A DNA stretch of 28,477 bases from Echinococcus granulosus. Its lineage: Eukaryota; Platyhelminthes; Cestoda; Cyclophyllidea; Taeniidae. This document shows, piece after piece, positions 13,601 through 22,948 of this stretch. Position 1 is the first letter of the stretch. Each line of letters opens with the position of its first letter. Position numbers and translations under genes: made by a program. The stretch lies in the NCBI RefSeq assembly GCF_000524195.1, contig NW_020170455.1, positions 8,275 through 36,751 of the forward strand. Direction: 5' to 3'. The notes beneath the pieces are model-generated. The model saw only the letters and a program-made list of their open reading frames with translations, made no database searches and was not told the origin of the DNA.

Positions 13601-16600
13601 TGCTTCTACTATCTCCAATATGGACGCCGCAAAACACCTTCGCAACAGTCTGTACAGCCGATGGAAAGCTACTGACATTTCTAATGTGCGTCTGTGTAAC
13701 TGTCGGTGCAATATGTTTAAGAAGCATGACTTATCTACCGTTTAAGAAATTAGCAGTTAGTGCGACTGAAATCTTGGCATGAACATTCCTTTAAGCATTA
13801 GCGGGGGCGATCATGCTAGCGATGAATGATGTTAGGCATATTCCACCGCACTACTGCTTATGCAGCGTCCGAGTTGCCAATGAAGACTATGAGTCCCGCG
13901 AATCTAGAAGTAGTGTGCAGATAGTCTGAGATACCAGAAGCTTGGCTGTAGTGACTTATACCACCGATATGGAGACCTGAACTTGGAAGATTGAAAATTT
14001 TCACCCAGTTGGGGTGAACTTCCTTTTTGCTAACTAGTCCCCGCCATGTTTTGAGTGTTGTCATCAGGGCCCCAGTGGTGGCTCATGAACATAAATGATT
14101 CCGTGTTAGAAGCTGAGTGAATGCGTCTGATATGTTGAGGGTTTAAAGATGGTTGCAGTAAGATCAAACTTCTGGCCACTTTATGGAACCTGTATTTATT
14201 TTGTGCATAGGATCAGGAGAAGCGCCCAGAAGCTGTTGTTGCGACCAACGGCAGGTCGAGCGGCGCGACAACGCAGATGAACCATCTTGACAAAATATCG
14301 CCAAACCGACACACCTCCCATCCACTCTTCAATGGACTGCAACCTTCTACTTATGCCACTAACAAGGACAAGCGCGTGCGCAGTAAACATGTAAGTAATT
14401 AACTTTTTCAGTTTTGGAATGTTTTTATTGCGCATATTATTAGCTAATCAGTGGAATTGTCCTTTCCTTTGCGAAGGGCTGACCTCTCCTCTTCACTCTT
14501 TCTAGAGCTGTCATGATTGGGTCAAGTTCTTTTGGAAAATCGGCACGTTCATGGTTTTGTTGATCTTTTTTAGCTTTTTATGGTGCAAACTTTAACCAAC
14601 TAATATCTCACTAGCTTGGAATTTAATATCCATTGATTTGATACCTGTTACATTCCACCTTCAGAATAGTCATATCGGGTCCGACTCCGAATCGCCGTCA
14701 AAACGATTTACTCCATGCTTATTGTCGATACGGAAATCGCCTAAATCATACCTAAAAAATTAAGAGCGCAAATTCCACTTTTAAAGTGCATTTTATTGTA
14801 AGTCTTCACTACCAAGCTTTGGCCAAATACAAATGACGACAGCTTCTTCTACTTATTATTTGATGTCAACCTAGTTATCGTTAATCAAGTCTAACAATTA
14901 CGATTTTGATTTCTGCCCAAGTGTAGGTGCATATGTCGTAACAGCCCAAGATTGATGAGGCACACGTAATCCATTGTCATTTTTGTCCGTGTCTCAACTA
15001 AATCAGTACTGCCCGCAAAAGATTGGCGAACTCGGGGTCACTCACACCCACGTACCCAACCGTCACTTTAAACCGGTGGCCAAAATCAACATTGCAGACG
15101 AGTTGGAGAGGGAGTTCTTCCATGTTCTGGCCCAGCCTCAAATGCCGTCACAATCGCTGCCTTTTCGCCAATTCCCTGGTCGACAGTCGCTCGCTTTTGG
15201 TGGTGGTGGTGCTGGTGGCGGTGAAGCTGCATCCCAAAGGCGAAAAGGCATCCTCGGCTACAGCCATAACTGTCACCACATCCATCACAGCCATTATTGT
15301 CGGATGCCCCCTCCACGACCTAAGCTGCAGCGGCCTGCGATTTCGATTATCAAAAGCGATACTGAGGAGCAGTCTTCTAGGTGAGTGAAGAGGCTCACAA
15401 CTTCCCTGATCATACTTTTCTCACGTGAAAATATTACAAGATTGAATGAATTCATGATAACTTGAAGGTTCTTTGAAGTCTGTGGCAACACACAAATGCT
15501 CCATGAATAAATGTGTTCATTATAGTTCATTTTCCCTGGCAAACCCATGGACACCTGCGGCTTTAGTTTACTCCAATCCAACCACAGCCTTTCTCATACA
15601 AATTAGAAGTAGTCTGTTAGAGTTTATGGTCCCCAAATCCAGTTGTTTTTTTCCATCTTCAAAATAATGAGCCATCACGTAGTCGCCGTCCTCCAAGCAC
15701 TCACGAGTCAGAAGTGGCAGTCATTTTCGTGGAGGCAAAAAGATATTTGCACCCATTACCTGTGATACGCCATGCCGATTTGGTTGTACCTGGTGTTTTG
15801 TCTTCTTTGTGAACTGCATTGGAGGAGGTGAATTCACTGGCATTGAAGTACTCAAGTCTGGACGGTGCCGTTCAACGAATGCATATCATATGCCTACCAC
15901 TATATGTGGGCACATTTATCCAGAAGCAGAGCCATTGAATCAAAGACAAAATTTAAAGCAGCTACTATTGTGCATCTACTCCTCTCCGCCACTTCGGTTC
16001 TCATTTCAGCTAGTAGCAACTGTAGCCAGCTCCACAATAGACTTTGCTTTAGTTGTAGATTGCTCTTTCCTACAGAAAAAGAGACTGGAATGACTATCGG
16101 AAGTGGATGGGGTTTTAGTAATACTTTTTTGTGGGTCTCCACAGTTCCAGCCAGCCCAAAATGAATGCCTCTATTCTGGAAAGTTAGAATTCGCCAATCG
16201 GTTTTGAGTCTTTCCTAAAACCTTCTGGAAGAAGATTTATTAGTAATGAACAGAAGGTCTGGGTGACCACAGACATGGCCAGAGAGCCATGCTGCCGAGT
16301 GGAGGTACAACCCACGGAGACTAAAGGGTTCGCCTAATTAATTAGTGTAATAGTTGAGCTACTTAAGCCACAATAAACCACTTGATTCTCAAAACAGCAG
16401 GTCGTGGATGCTGACAACCATGGCAGAGTTTAGCAATCACCAAACCTACAAATCGAAGTGTCAAAACTTGGCTTTGGAGCTGCATTCCTCTTCCACAAAC
16501 AGAATCAGCATAAACCAAATTATCCGGCTTGATAACTTTTACCCACAAGGTTGTCATCCAATCGACGTGCCGATTTGAAACACGAAACGGAATGATGATA

Positions 16601-17596
16601 ACCCCAAGGAGGCGGTTATTGAGTTCATTGTTCTAGTTTATTGCTTCTTTGATGATAATAAAAAGGTCGACTCCATTTTTTTTTGTCCTCTTTAGACCTC
16701 GACATGCTCAAGCTTCAGGCGCAGTTGAAGGCGGTAGTCGATTTACACCTTCAAGAACCTTCTATGCTGCCTCCACTGGGACCGCCACGATTGATGTTTC
16801 GGGGAGCAGTTGTTCTTACTCCCTAGAAGTTAATGAGGCGGCGAAGCGACGTGCAAACCTCATCAACAATCTTCCTGCTGCTAATGGGCAAAACGTGCTT
16901 GCTAATGCTGTTCGAGGTGGGTTTTTTGTTTCGTCCTTTTTCGATTCTTTCGGTTCCTGTTAAAGAATGTTTTTAGATTATTACTTTTTGTACTCGAACC
17001 CTTTCCTTATTCGAGTGTTACTTCTGATAGCACTTTCTGTTTTTGTAGCGACAGGTTTGACTTCAGCACTCAACCATTCGAGTAAATCGTTAGTTCACAA
17101 CTCGACTTCGTGGACGGTTTTGGAGACGAAGTCTTGTCCACCTGCACCGCCACCACAACCACCACCAAATCTAGGCGTCGTCTGTCAAAGAACTGTTTTC
17201 TCCTTCAATAACTTCGGGTCTCGCGGACATCCATGTTCCGAAGCCTGTGGCGGGTCTTTTTCAACTCAATTTAAGACCGGTTCAGTGATTTTGTTTTTTT
17301 CGCTTCCTCTCCATCTAATCGCATTCAAACCTTCACTGATTAATCGTTTTTTTTTCAGGATCACATGCCTCGGATGCAGATACCGTTGTCTGTAATGATT
17401 TTGTTGGTGGCAGCATCAGCACACAAAAACAAAAGTCCGCAACAAATACCTCGGCCTCCGCACAACTGCAATCAGCTCCCTTTCTTCCCTCCAAACCTGA
17501 TTGGTCCGCCAAGTGCGTTTTCCTCTTACCATCGTACATAGGCGATTTCGTTTCACGCTATTCACCTTACCTTTTAGGTACCTCAAATCTCTCTAG
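10690..17596 (+). CDS. MAK: MAK/ICK-type ciliary Ser/Thr kinase (15 coding exons)
   Basis: MAK/ICK kinases control cilium and flagellum length and intraflagellar transport turnover (family knowledge). Coding exons: 10690-10790, 10824-10878, 11097-11218, 11329-11408, 11574-11706, 11753-11924, 12007-12174, 12445-12646, 13447-13685, 14211-14390, 15007-15380, 16696-16916, 17049-17279, 17359-17512, 17578-17596. All phases agree, giving 816 aa against about 620-630 in human MAK and ICK. The kinase domain spans residues 1-284. Visible motifs are the Gly loop GDGTYGSV (11-18), Lys33, Glu50, HRDLKPEN (123-130, Asp125), DFG (143-145), the dual-phosphorylation TDY at 157-159 at the same numbers as in ICK, and RAPE. 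The tail after 284 is long, low-complexity and poorly conserved, with Gly, His and Pro runs. The protein ends DWSAKYLKSL, matching the conserved DW.AKY end of MAK/ICK. That match shows the downstream exons belong to this gene. MAK versus ICK is not resolved. Tail exons 10-13 are less certain than the kinase exons. Confidence 0.92.
12647..13446 (+). other. kinase intron (0.8 kb)
   Basis: The intron joins the first tail exon (GTGAGG donor after RDKN) to the next one (ATCACCAG acceptor), phase 1 to phase 1. Nothing further is recognised in it. Confidence 0.65.
13686..14210 (+). other. kinase intron (0.5 kb)
   Basis: The intron runs from a GTGCGT donor after ATDISN to the TTGTGCATAG acceptor before DQEKRPE, phase 0 to phase 0. 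No other feature is seen. Confidence 0.6.
14391..15006 (+). other. kinase intron with a possible alternative terminal exon
   Basis: The intron runs from a GTAAGT donor after KRVRSKH to a CTCAACTAAATCAG acceptor, phase 0 to phase 0. Inside it, 14665-14763 begins after a CACCTTCAG acceptor and stays open in the correct phase for 32 codons to a TAA. It could be an alternative last exon giving a shorter kinase without the conserved DW.AKY end. That would need RNA support. Confidence 0.5.
15199..15222 (+). repeat. GGT trinucleotide run inside a kinase tail exon
   Basis: Eight consecutive GGT-like codons (GGT with one GCT and one GGC) encode a short glycine/alanine run in the disordered tail of the MAK-type kinase. 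Such a run may vary in length between strains. Confidence 0.75.
15381..16695 (+). other. kinase intron (1.3 kb)
   Basis: The intron runs from a GTGAGT donor to a GTCCTCTTTAG acceptor, with phase 2 preserved. It contains short open frames on both strands (for example 15809-16164), none with a recognisable domain. Confidence 0.65.
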
Positions 17597-17766
17597 GTGT
17601 CGACTTACTTCTTGTCTACCAAAAGGCGAAAATTCAATTATTTTGTTTTCTGTTTAGGCATCCCTAAGCCTAGGCTCTTCGTTCTCTCCTTCCCATGTCT
17701 CATCTTCCTTCCGATCTGCTACATCTATGCATTATAGACATACCTTACTCTCTTTTTTCTGACTGT

Positions 17767-17772
17767 AATAAA
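17767..17772 (+). terminator. candidate poly(A) signal of the MAK-type kinase
   Basis: AATAAA lies 171 bases after the kinase stop codon. A second hexamer at 18120-18125 is an alternative. The assignment rests on motif and distance only. Confidence 0.4.
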
Positions 17773-18373
17773 CTGCCTATCTAGTGTACCTGGTAAGGTT
17801 AATCGGTTGCTGCCTCTCCGGTTGATGATTTTTACTCTCCTCGGTGTTGGGCGACCATAGATTTGGCGGTTCCTTGCACTACTTATCTAAATAAGTAGGT
17901 GGGCAGCGCTCTTTGATGGCTTTGAACAGTGAATGGTGGTAACAAAAAGTGCGCTTGATTTAAAAGAGGTTATGATGATAAATTTAGTTATTCTGTGCGT
18001 ATGCTTTAGCAATCAAAGTAGGTTTGTTCCTAGAGTAGGGCGGTGCAGTTGTCCCATAAATGCCGACAAACCTCAATTACTTTTTATTCCATGTTTTTAA
18101 GGCGAGATGTTTCCCATAAAATAAACTCTTTGTTCGCAAGTCTTTTCTTCTTTGCGTGATTGCTGACCGAATGCCCATAGGCGGATTTAAAATGTCCATT
18201 TTCTACCAGGCAGCATGCTACCGAGATTGCTAGAACTAATATAAATTACTTCAGATCAATGATCAAATAACGTGTCTAATCAGCGGCTTCTCATAATCGG
18301 AAGTCATAGAATAATTGTCGAATTGTTTTCCTTTTGGAGGGTAAGAGGTTCGATGATCGATTTAACAAGTCAG

Positions 18374-18386
18374 CGTTTCATTTTAG
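18374..18386 (+). promoter_or_regulatory. 3' splice-site-like tract one base before the TAF13 start codon
   Basis: A T-rich tract ending in TTTTAG stops one base before the TAF13 ATG. It could be the acceptor of a 5' UTR intron or a spliced-leader trans-splicing site; both are known in flatworms. The sequence alone cannot decide between them. Confidence 0.4.
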
Positions 18387-18387
18387 A

Positions 18388-19217
18388 ATGGCCAACTCCG
18401 AGTTACCATCGTCGGATGTGAGTCTCCTGATCTCCTTCGATTCATTTAAGCTGTCAACCGGCACTTTCGCCTTTTAAACACCTTTCCTGTTAATGATGCC
18501 TGTATATTTGTGACATTCTTATTAAGCATTGCATTTTTACTAGATTTTTGGCGTCGATGGTGACCAGGATGCCAGTGGGAGTGGTGACAAAAAGAAGCAT
18601 CTCTTTTTGAAAGACAGTACTCTCTTCATATTTGATAATGTGATAGTCTATCCAAAGTTTTGTAATCGCAGAAGGCTTCTCTTTTTGCGCTTTTAGTCCG
18701 CGCAATGTTGTACGGCTTTGGCGATGTGGAAAATCCTCTACCAGAAACGGTTGCTATGGTTGAAGAGATCGCGGTGCAATACATTCTCGACATGGTAGGT
18801 ATTTTCCAGCATTTATCAGGGAAATTTGGACCACTTATGTCACGAGAGCTGATAATGGGTACTGTGTAATGATTCGGTGCGCCATCATTATTGGCCACTT
18901 CATGGTCATTCAGACATGGCCCTCAAGTGGCCAATTAACAACAAGTTGCATGGAAATTTCCATTATTTTCCCAGTTAGGATGAAGCCCGATTGGGGTTTG
19001 TTGTTTTGTTAAAAATCCGGACACCCCCGCAGTGGATCTGATTTTTTCCCTGTAGACACGTAGATCAATGGAGATTGGTCGAGTGGGCAAAATAACGGTA
19101 GAGGACATCGCCTACCTAGTGCGCTCTGATCCACGAAAGTTTTCGCGGGCGAAGGAACTCCTCCTACTCAGTGAAGAACTCAACAAAGCCAAGAAGGCTT
19201 TTGACAATGATTTTTAG
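18388..19217 (+). CDS. TAF13: TFIID subunit TAF13 (4 exons)
   Basis: TAF13 is a small histone-fold subunit of the general transcription factor TFIID that pairs with TAF11 (family knowledge). Exons are 18388-18417, 18544-18616, 18697-18794 and 19056-19217. The phases agree and give 120 aa, against 124 in human. After a short variable acidic/Gly/Ser N-terminus, the conserved region starts with KKKHLFLKDIRAMLYGFGD. It continues through the ENPLPETVAMVEEI helix and the TRRSMEIGRVGKITVEDI block. It ends with VRSDPRKFSRAKELL and ELNKAKKAFDNDF, which follow the family alignment to its usual end. All introns are short (126, 80 and 261 bases). The start codon is the only ATG that leaves a family-sized N-terminus. 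Confidence 0.95.
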
Positions 19218-19635
19218 ACGACTTCCTAACGTGAAAAATCGTTTGTGCATTTTCGTATTTTTTTCTAATTCCAAACTCAGTGGGTGTCTGTAGCTGGTCG
19301 GTTGTGGTAATGAGTCAGGGAGATTTGCTGTGGCTATTTTGACCTGTAACGTGGAAGTGTCTAGATGGGGCCAAGCAGAACCTGGAGTCTTAATTCTCGC
19401 GCAGTGAGACGTGTGCTACCACGACGCTGTTTTGTGCTGTAATTTGAGGTGGGCGTCTCAGGCGTTACTGATCATGCATTCAGTAGCAGGCCTCATCATC
19501 GAAAACGGATGATGGGAAAGCGATGGTCCTGGTGGCGAAGTGGAGATATTAGTGACGCAACTTAACTAATACATTTGAGACTTGGCACGAAATCGACAGA
19601 AGGGCCAGCGATCGCAGGCAGTTCATTTATTTTAC

Positions 19636-19641
19636 AATAAA
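19636..19641 (+). terminator. candidate TAF13 poly(A) signal
   Basis: AATAAA lies 418 bases after the TAF13 stop codon, followed by GT/T-rich sequence. It is the only clear hexamer in this part of the region. Confidence 0.35.
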
Positions 19642-19698
19642 GAAGTGTCTTTTGTTCGTGGCCAAGAAGGAACTTATTGCGGTGATAGCATAAGATAA

Positions 19699-20151
19699 AT
19701 GATCAAAATTTATGAGCTAAAAAAGTGGAACATTTGTGATTTATGCAAGATTATGAAAAATAAACATTTCAACAGTATTTTAAAGGGTGAGAACGAGTAT
19801 TTGATGGATGAGCCAGGTACCAAGATAAACCATACTATGTTGATAAAAACCAAACAAAGTAAAATTTTGAGGAATAAATACCGTTGCAGCGCCCGAGACT
19901 TCTCTGAAGACGAGAGGAGGCAATACTGGGACAGAACATATGTACTCGGGGTACAATGGCCAAGACAAGGTGGTTCTTCACCAAATCTGAGAGTTGAGCA
20001 ACCACCGTATTACATGGCCACTATCCTCTTTTGGGAGTCGTCCTCAGCGCTCCCCTTGGACAATCTTCCACGTCAGCATCACGACGTAGTCGATGCTATG
20101 AGGAAATACCCAAGGACCGGCGTGCCAGCAACCAAATTTCTATGCAACTGA
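19699..20151 (+). other. 150-codon open frame of unknown origin
   Basis: This open frame runs from an ATG to a TGA and is one of the longest uninterrupted frames in the non-genic part of the window. The product would begin with a Lys/Ile/Asn-rich part, with a CDLCK motif near residue 12. A more ordinary hydrophilic part with ARDFSEDERRQYWDR follows at about residue 65. No family is recognised. The second half contains one copy of a direct repeat found again 0.8 kb downstream, so a transposon relic is more likely than a gene. I see no signal peptide or membrane segment. Confidence 0.25.
19889..19954 (+). repeat. diverged direct repeat, copy A
   Basis: This segment contains the string CCCGAGACTT followed by CTCTGAAGACGAGAGGAGGCA and ends near TACTCGGGGTAC. 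A diverged copy in the same orientation lies at 20731-20817, with an insertion before the shared end. This suggests two remnants of one repeat family. Confidence 0.45.
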
Positions 20152-20730
20152 GGCGGTACTTGACCGCAACTTCACTGATCCATCTTGGCAATTCAACTGC
20201 ATCCGGAGTTTTGTCCGGTCCGAAAACTGGATTCGGGGACAAAGAATTGTGCTGACTATCATGCGTGTTCATAGAGAGATGTAGGAACACCGGCTTATGA
20301 GTAGATTTATGTGAGGAAGGACGGGATTTAACACAAGTTCGTGGGGTAGGGTTTTGCGCCTGTTCCACCTTGCCAAGCTGTTCTCACATTGAAGCGACCC
20401 AGTTATATCTACCCGGGCTCTAATCAGTTAGTAGAGAAGAGGAAGAGGAATCGCAAGTTTACTGTATCGACAACTTTATGAAGGTATGGTAAGGAAAGTT
20501 TGTAACGAAACTAATCCAGATGGTTCACGTCCAGTGTTACTTCGTTTTTAATAGCTTTCCTGCAGAATACAAGACTAAGGTGATCTTAATCCTCCCCTTT
20601 GGGACCATAGCTGACTCTCGCATCCAGAGCAAATGCACTTCTTCTGCCCGCTAAGGTTTGCCCCCCAGAGCAGGGGAAACCAGGATAGATGTCCTTTAAG
20701 ATGGGGTTTGCCTTCCGCCGCCACCAATAC

Positions 20731-20817
20731 AGCGTCCCGAGACTTCCCTGAACACGAAAGAAGACATAATACTCAAACGGAATATACATATTTTTAACAT
20801 ACAGAAGGTACTCGGGC
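20731..20817 (+). repeat. diverged direct repeat, copy B
   Basis: This segment contains CCCGAGACTTCCCTGAACAC and, further on, GGTACTCGGGCC. It matches copy A at 19889-19954 with substitutions and an extra AT-rich stretch of roughly 20 bases. The repeat family is unknown. Confidence 0.45.
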
Positions 20818-21366
20818 CACTGACTCGGCAAGTATGCCGGGGAGGTACACTGGCCAGGCCAAAAGTGGTCCCTCAGCAAAACAGACCATTAAACGAACAT
20901 TCAAAGTATTATAACCATTATAAAACTCCGGTTACTTAAGATAAAACTGATTTCTATTTTATAAGATTGTTTTGGCTTAATAGTTGAAATTTTGGGGAAG
21001 TGCTGTACTTTTATTTCTGCAAATAGTGCTTTTGACATTAAAAATACAAATTTAGTTATTGCATTCATTTAACTTGATTCAGTATTTAAAACAAGCTTTA
21101 AATTACAGTCATAAAGAGTTTTGTTGATCTACCTATCGGTATTTTTTGCATTATTGGTGCCCACTACTGATTTCTTGTTGACCTATAACCTCCTTTTTCA
21201 TTAAAACCATTTGAAATAAGCTGGGTCTAAAACTTATTTCTAATAGACCTATAATTTGTTATCTACTATGGTATTTTTTCTAAGCACTGGAGTTATTAAA
21301 AAACCCAGAAGGCAGTTGCATTAATCGTTTGCTAGATGTTAACATCCAGCCCACTTGTTCATACTG

Positions 21367-21636
21367 ATGCTGGATAGCCAGTATACAGCCGAGGGTGTCT
21401 TTCTTGAGGTCGTTGATTCAGATTGGGTTCTTGATATCTTGCCATTTGAGGATATACAGGTAAACACCGACATCTTGCCAACATCCGAACCCGAATTGGG
21501 TGCCACTTTGGACCCCAATCAACAAAATCCACTCGAGAAAATCACTCGTGTTGAGTACGACTTGCAGTCCCTATTGCTGCCGAGAAACCCATCCCAAAGT
21601 CATCTCCTTTCTGCACAAAACCTTCCCAGGCTTTAG
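21367..21636 (+). CDS. ANAPC13: anaphase-promoting complex subunit 13 (APC13)
   Basis: APC13 is a small stabilising subunit of the anaphase-promoting complex, the ubiquitin ligase that drives exit from mitosis (family knowledge). This single-exon gene encodes 89 aa, against 74 in human. Conservation is in the N-terminal third, as is usual for the family: MLDSQYTAEGVFLEVVDSDW (1-20), then the LPFEDI block (25-30), which matches LPYEDV of the vertebrate protein with the same spacing from the Trp. A TSEPELG stretch parallels the PEPEQ region. The last 40 residues are not recognisable. The frame continues open upstream to a TTG at 21355, but the ATG at 21367 aligns with the family start. The stop codon lies 6 bases before the PDSS2 ATG, in the same frame, which suggests one transcription unit. 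The call depends on a short conserved segment. Confidence 0.78.
   Translation: MLDSQYTAEGVFLEVVDSDWVLDILPFEDIQVNTDILPTSEPELGATLDPNQQNPLEKITRVEYDLQSLLLPRNPSQSHLLSAQNLPRL
21612..21629 (+). promoter_or_regulatory. candidate trans-splicing acceptor for PDSS2
   Basis: A pyrimidine-containing tract ending in CCTTCCCAG lies inside the last codons of ANAPC13 and 13 bases before the PDSS2 start codon. In a polycistronic transcript this is where a spliced leader could be joined to free the PDSS2 message. This is an inference from position and motif. Confidence 0.35.
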
Positions 21637-21642
21637 ATTGAA

Positions 21643-22948
21643 ATGAGTTGGAAGTCGATTATCATGCGTGCTGAGGGTCTTCTTGGGGGTCGGGCGCCCG
21701 CATTTGATCTTTCTCTTCTAGGTGGGTCTGAATCAACCTTCCTCGTGGAACGAGCTCGTAAACTTTCCTCCACAACTGATCACAAAATCGTTCACGTACT
21801 CTATGCACAGCTTCGAAACACCCCTAACAGCTTTCTGAAGCCCTTTATGTGGACTGGCCGCTTTTCCAGCAACAAATATGCACATCAATTCCCTCAAAGC
21901 ATGCTCATACCTATGGTCGGTCAATGCATCCTCAGTCAGCCTGATTCCGAATTGCTGAGTCTTCATAGAAAGATGGGGGAAAGTTTAGCGATTATAAACT
22001 TGGCTATGGCCCTCCATAGGTTTGAATGACTTTGTTAGATTATGCATTTCTGCTTTTTGTAGAACCGTAGTGGATCTATCAACTCCACCCTCCAAATTAG
22101 CTAGTAACCCTACTTGGCTCGAAAATATGGAGTCAGGGAACAAACTTGCCGTTCTTTCTGGTGATATCTTATTAGCTACAGCGTCACTTAACCTGGCCTC
22201 CTTTCGTGTACCAAAGGCATGTTTTATTCCACCCACTAGTTAAGCTCTAGTCTTTGTTCTAGTGTTATCTCAGATGTTTTACTCCACAACAGATTGTGGA
22301 GATGGTGTCTAGTGCAATAGCGGACGCTACGCGGGCAGAGTTTTCCGATCTTATGACGGTATCACCCGACTCAAATTCAGAGCTTGCCACTCTATCAAAG
22401 CAGTGGCTTGAGCACATAACATTAAGGCGCGGTGCTCTGCTTGGTGAGTGTTGTGCAGCAACAGTGGTCTTAAATTCGCCTTCTGCGGCAATTTCCAACT
22501 CGTTGCTTCAAAGCGCCCGCAATTTTGGAAGTGCCTGGGGCTGTCTTACTCGGCTTGTGGAGGAGGTAAAATTTGTCAATGAAGCTCAGGTAGGATTTGT
22601 ATAAGATGGATTTTTATCCCTTCTTCACAAGTTAATCATTCATCCACCTCATTTTCCCAGTTGGAAATCGATGCTTCGGAAAGTCCAAAGTCATTGACTT
22701 CTCTTGGCTTTACTGAAAGCGGCCTTCCAGAACCGACCTTGGCGGATGTTTGTTGGGCGTCCTCGAGGGATTTCGCTACAGTCGCTGAGCTTTATAGGTC
22801 TTTGGCCGCTTCGCTTATGAGTCAATCGCGAGCAGCTTCCGAAAGGCTTTTGCAATCTAGCGTAATCAAGAATGATGTTTGTTGCCTTATTGAAGAATCT
22901 GTAAATTTGCTCGCTAAAGAGGCTGCTAATTGTGTTTATGTGCATTAG
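21643..22948 (+). CDS. PDSS2: all-trans-polyprenyl-diphosphate synthase subunit 2 (4 exons)
   Basis: PDSS2 pairs with PDSS1 to make the polyprenyl tail of ubiquinone (and of rhodoquinone, where present) in mitochondria (family knowledge). Exons are 21643-22019, 22063-22216, 22293-22589 and 22661-22948, giving 371 aa against 399 in human. The start region SIIMRAEGLL aligns with the human VVSEAEKIVG region. ESGNKLAVLSGDILLA (residues 149-164) matches GNKIAILSGDFLLA, and RRGALLGECCAATV matches the HGALLAKSCQAAM helix. The final helix matches LENIVFAV. Both aspartate-rich catalytic motifs of active prenyl synthases are absent (for example MALHRTVVDL at the first position), which is normal for subunit 2 and separates it from PDSS1. 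About 50 N-terminal residues that carry the mitochondrial signal in human are missing; a short basic N-terminus may serve instead. Intron 2 seems to use a GC donor. Confidence 0.93.
22217..22292 (+). other. probable GC-AG intron in PDSS2
   Basis: The exon ends ...CCAAAG before GCATGT, and the next exon begins after CCACAACAG. Using this GC donor gives SFRVPK-IVEMVSS, which aligns with human LLQNTKVVELLAS without a gap. The nearest in-phase GT donor, at 22208, would delete three residues. Confidence 0.6.

Larger units (their letters stand above)
17597..18387. other. intergenic region between the kinase and TAF13
   Basis: It presumably contains the kinase 3' UTR and the TAF13 promoter. AATAAA hexamers lie at 17767-17772 and 18120-18125. 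The end of the region is a 3' splice-site-like tract listed separately. No further gene is seen. Confidence 0.5.
19218..21366. other. intergenic region between TAF13 and ANAPC13
   Basis: It holds a candidate poly(A) signal at 19636-19641, a 150-codon open frame of unknown nature (19699-20151) and two copies of a diverged direct repeat. From about 20880 to 21340 the sequence is AT-rich with no feature that I can name. Confidence 0.5.

Noticed and set aside
15023..15388. 121-codon open frame overlapping the kinase tail exon in another frame
   Set aside because: It is a shadow of the real exon. The frame at 15007-15380 matches the phases of the neighbouring exons and has a sensible composition.
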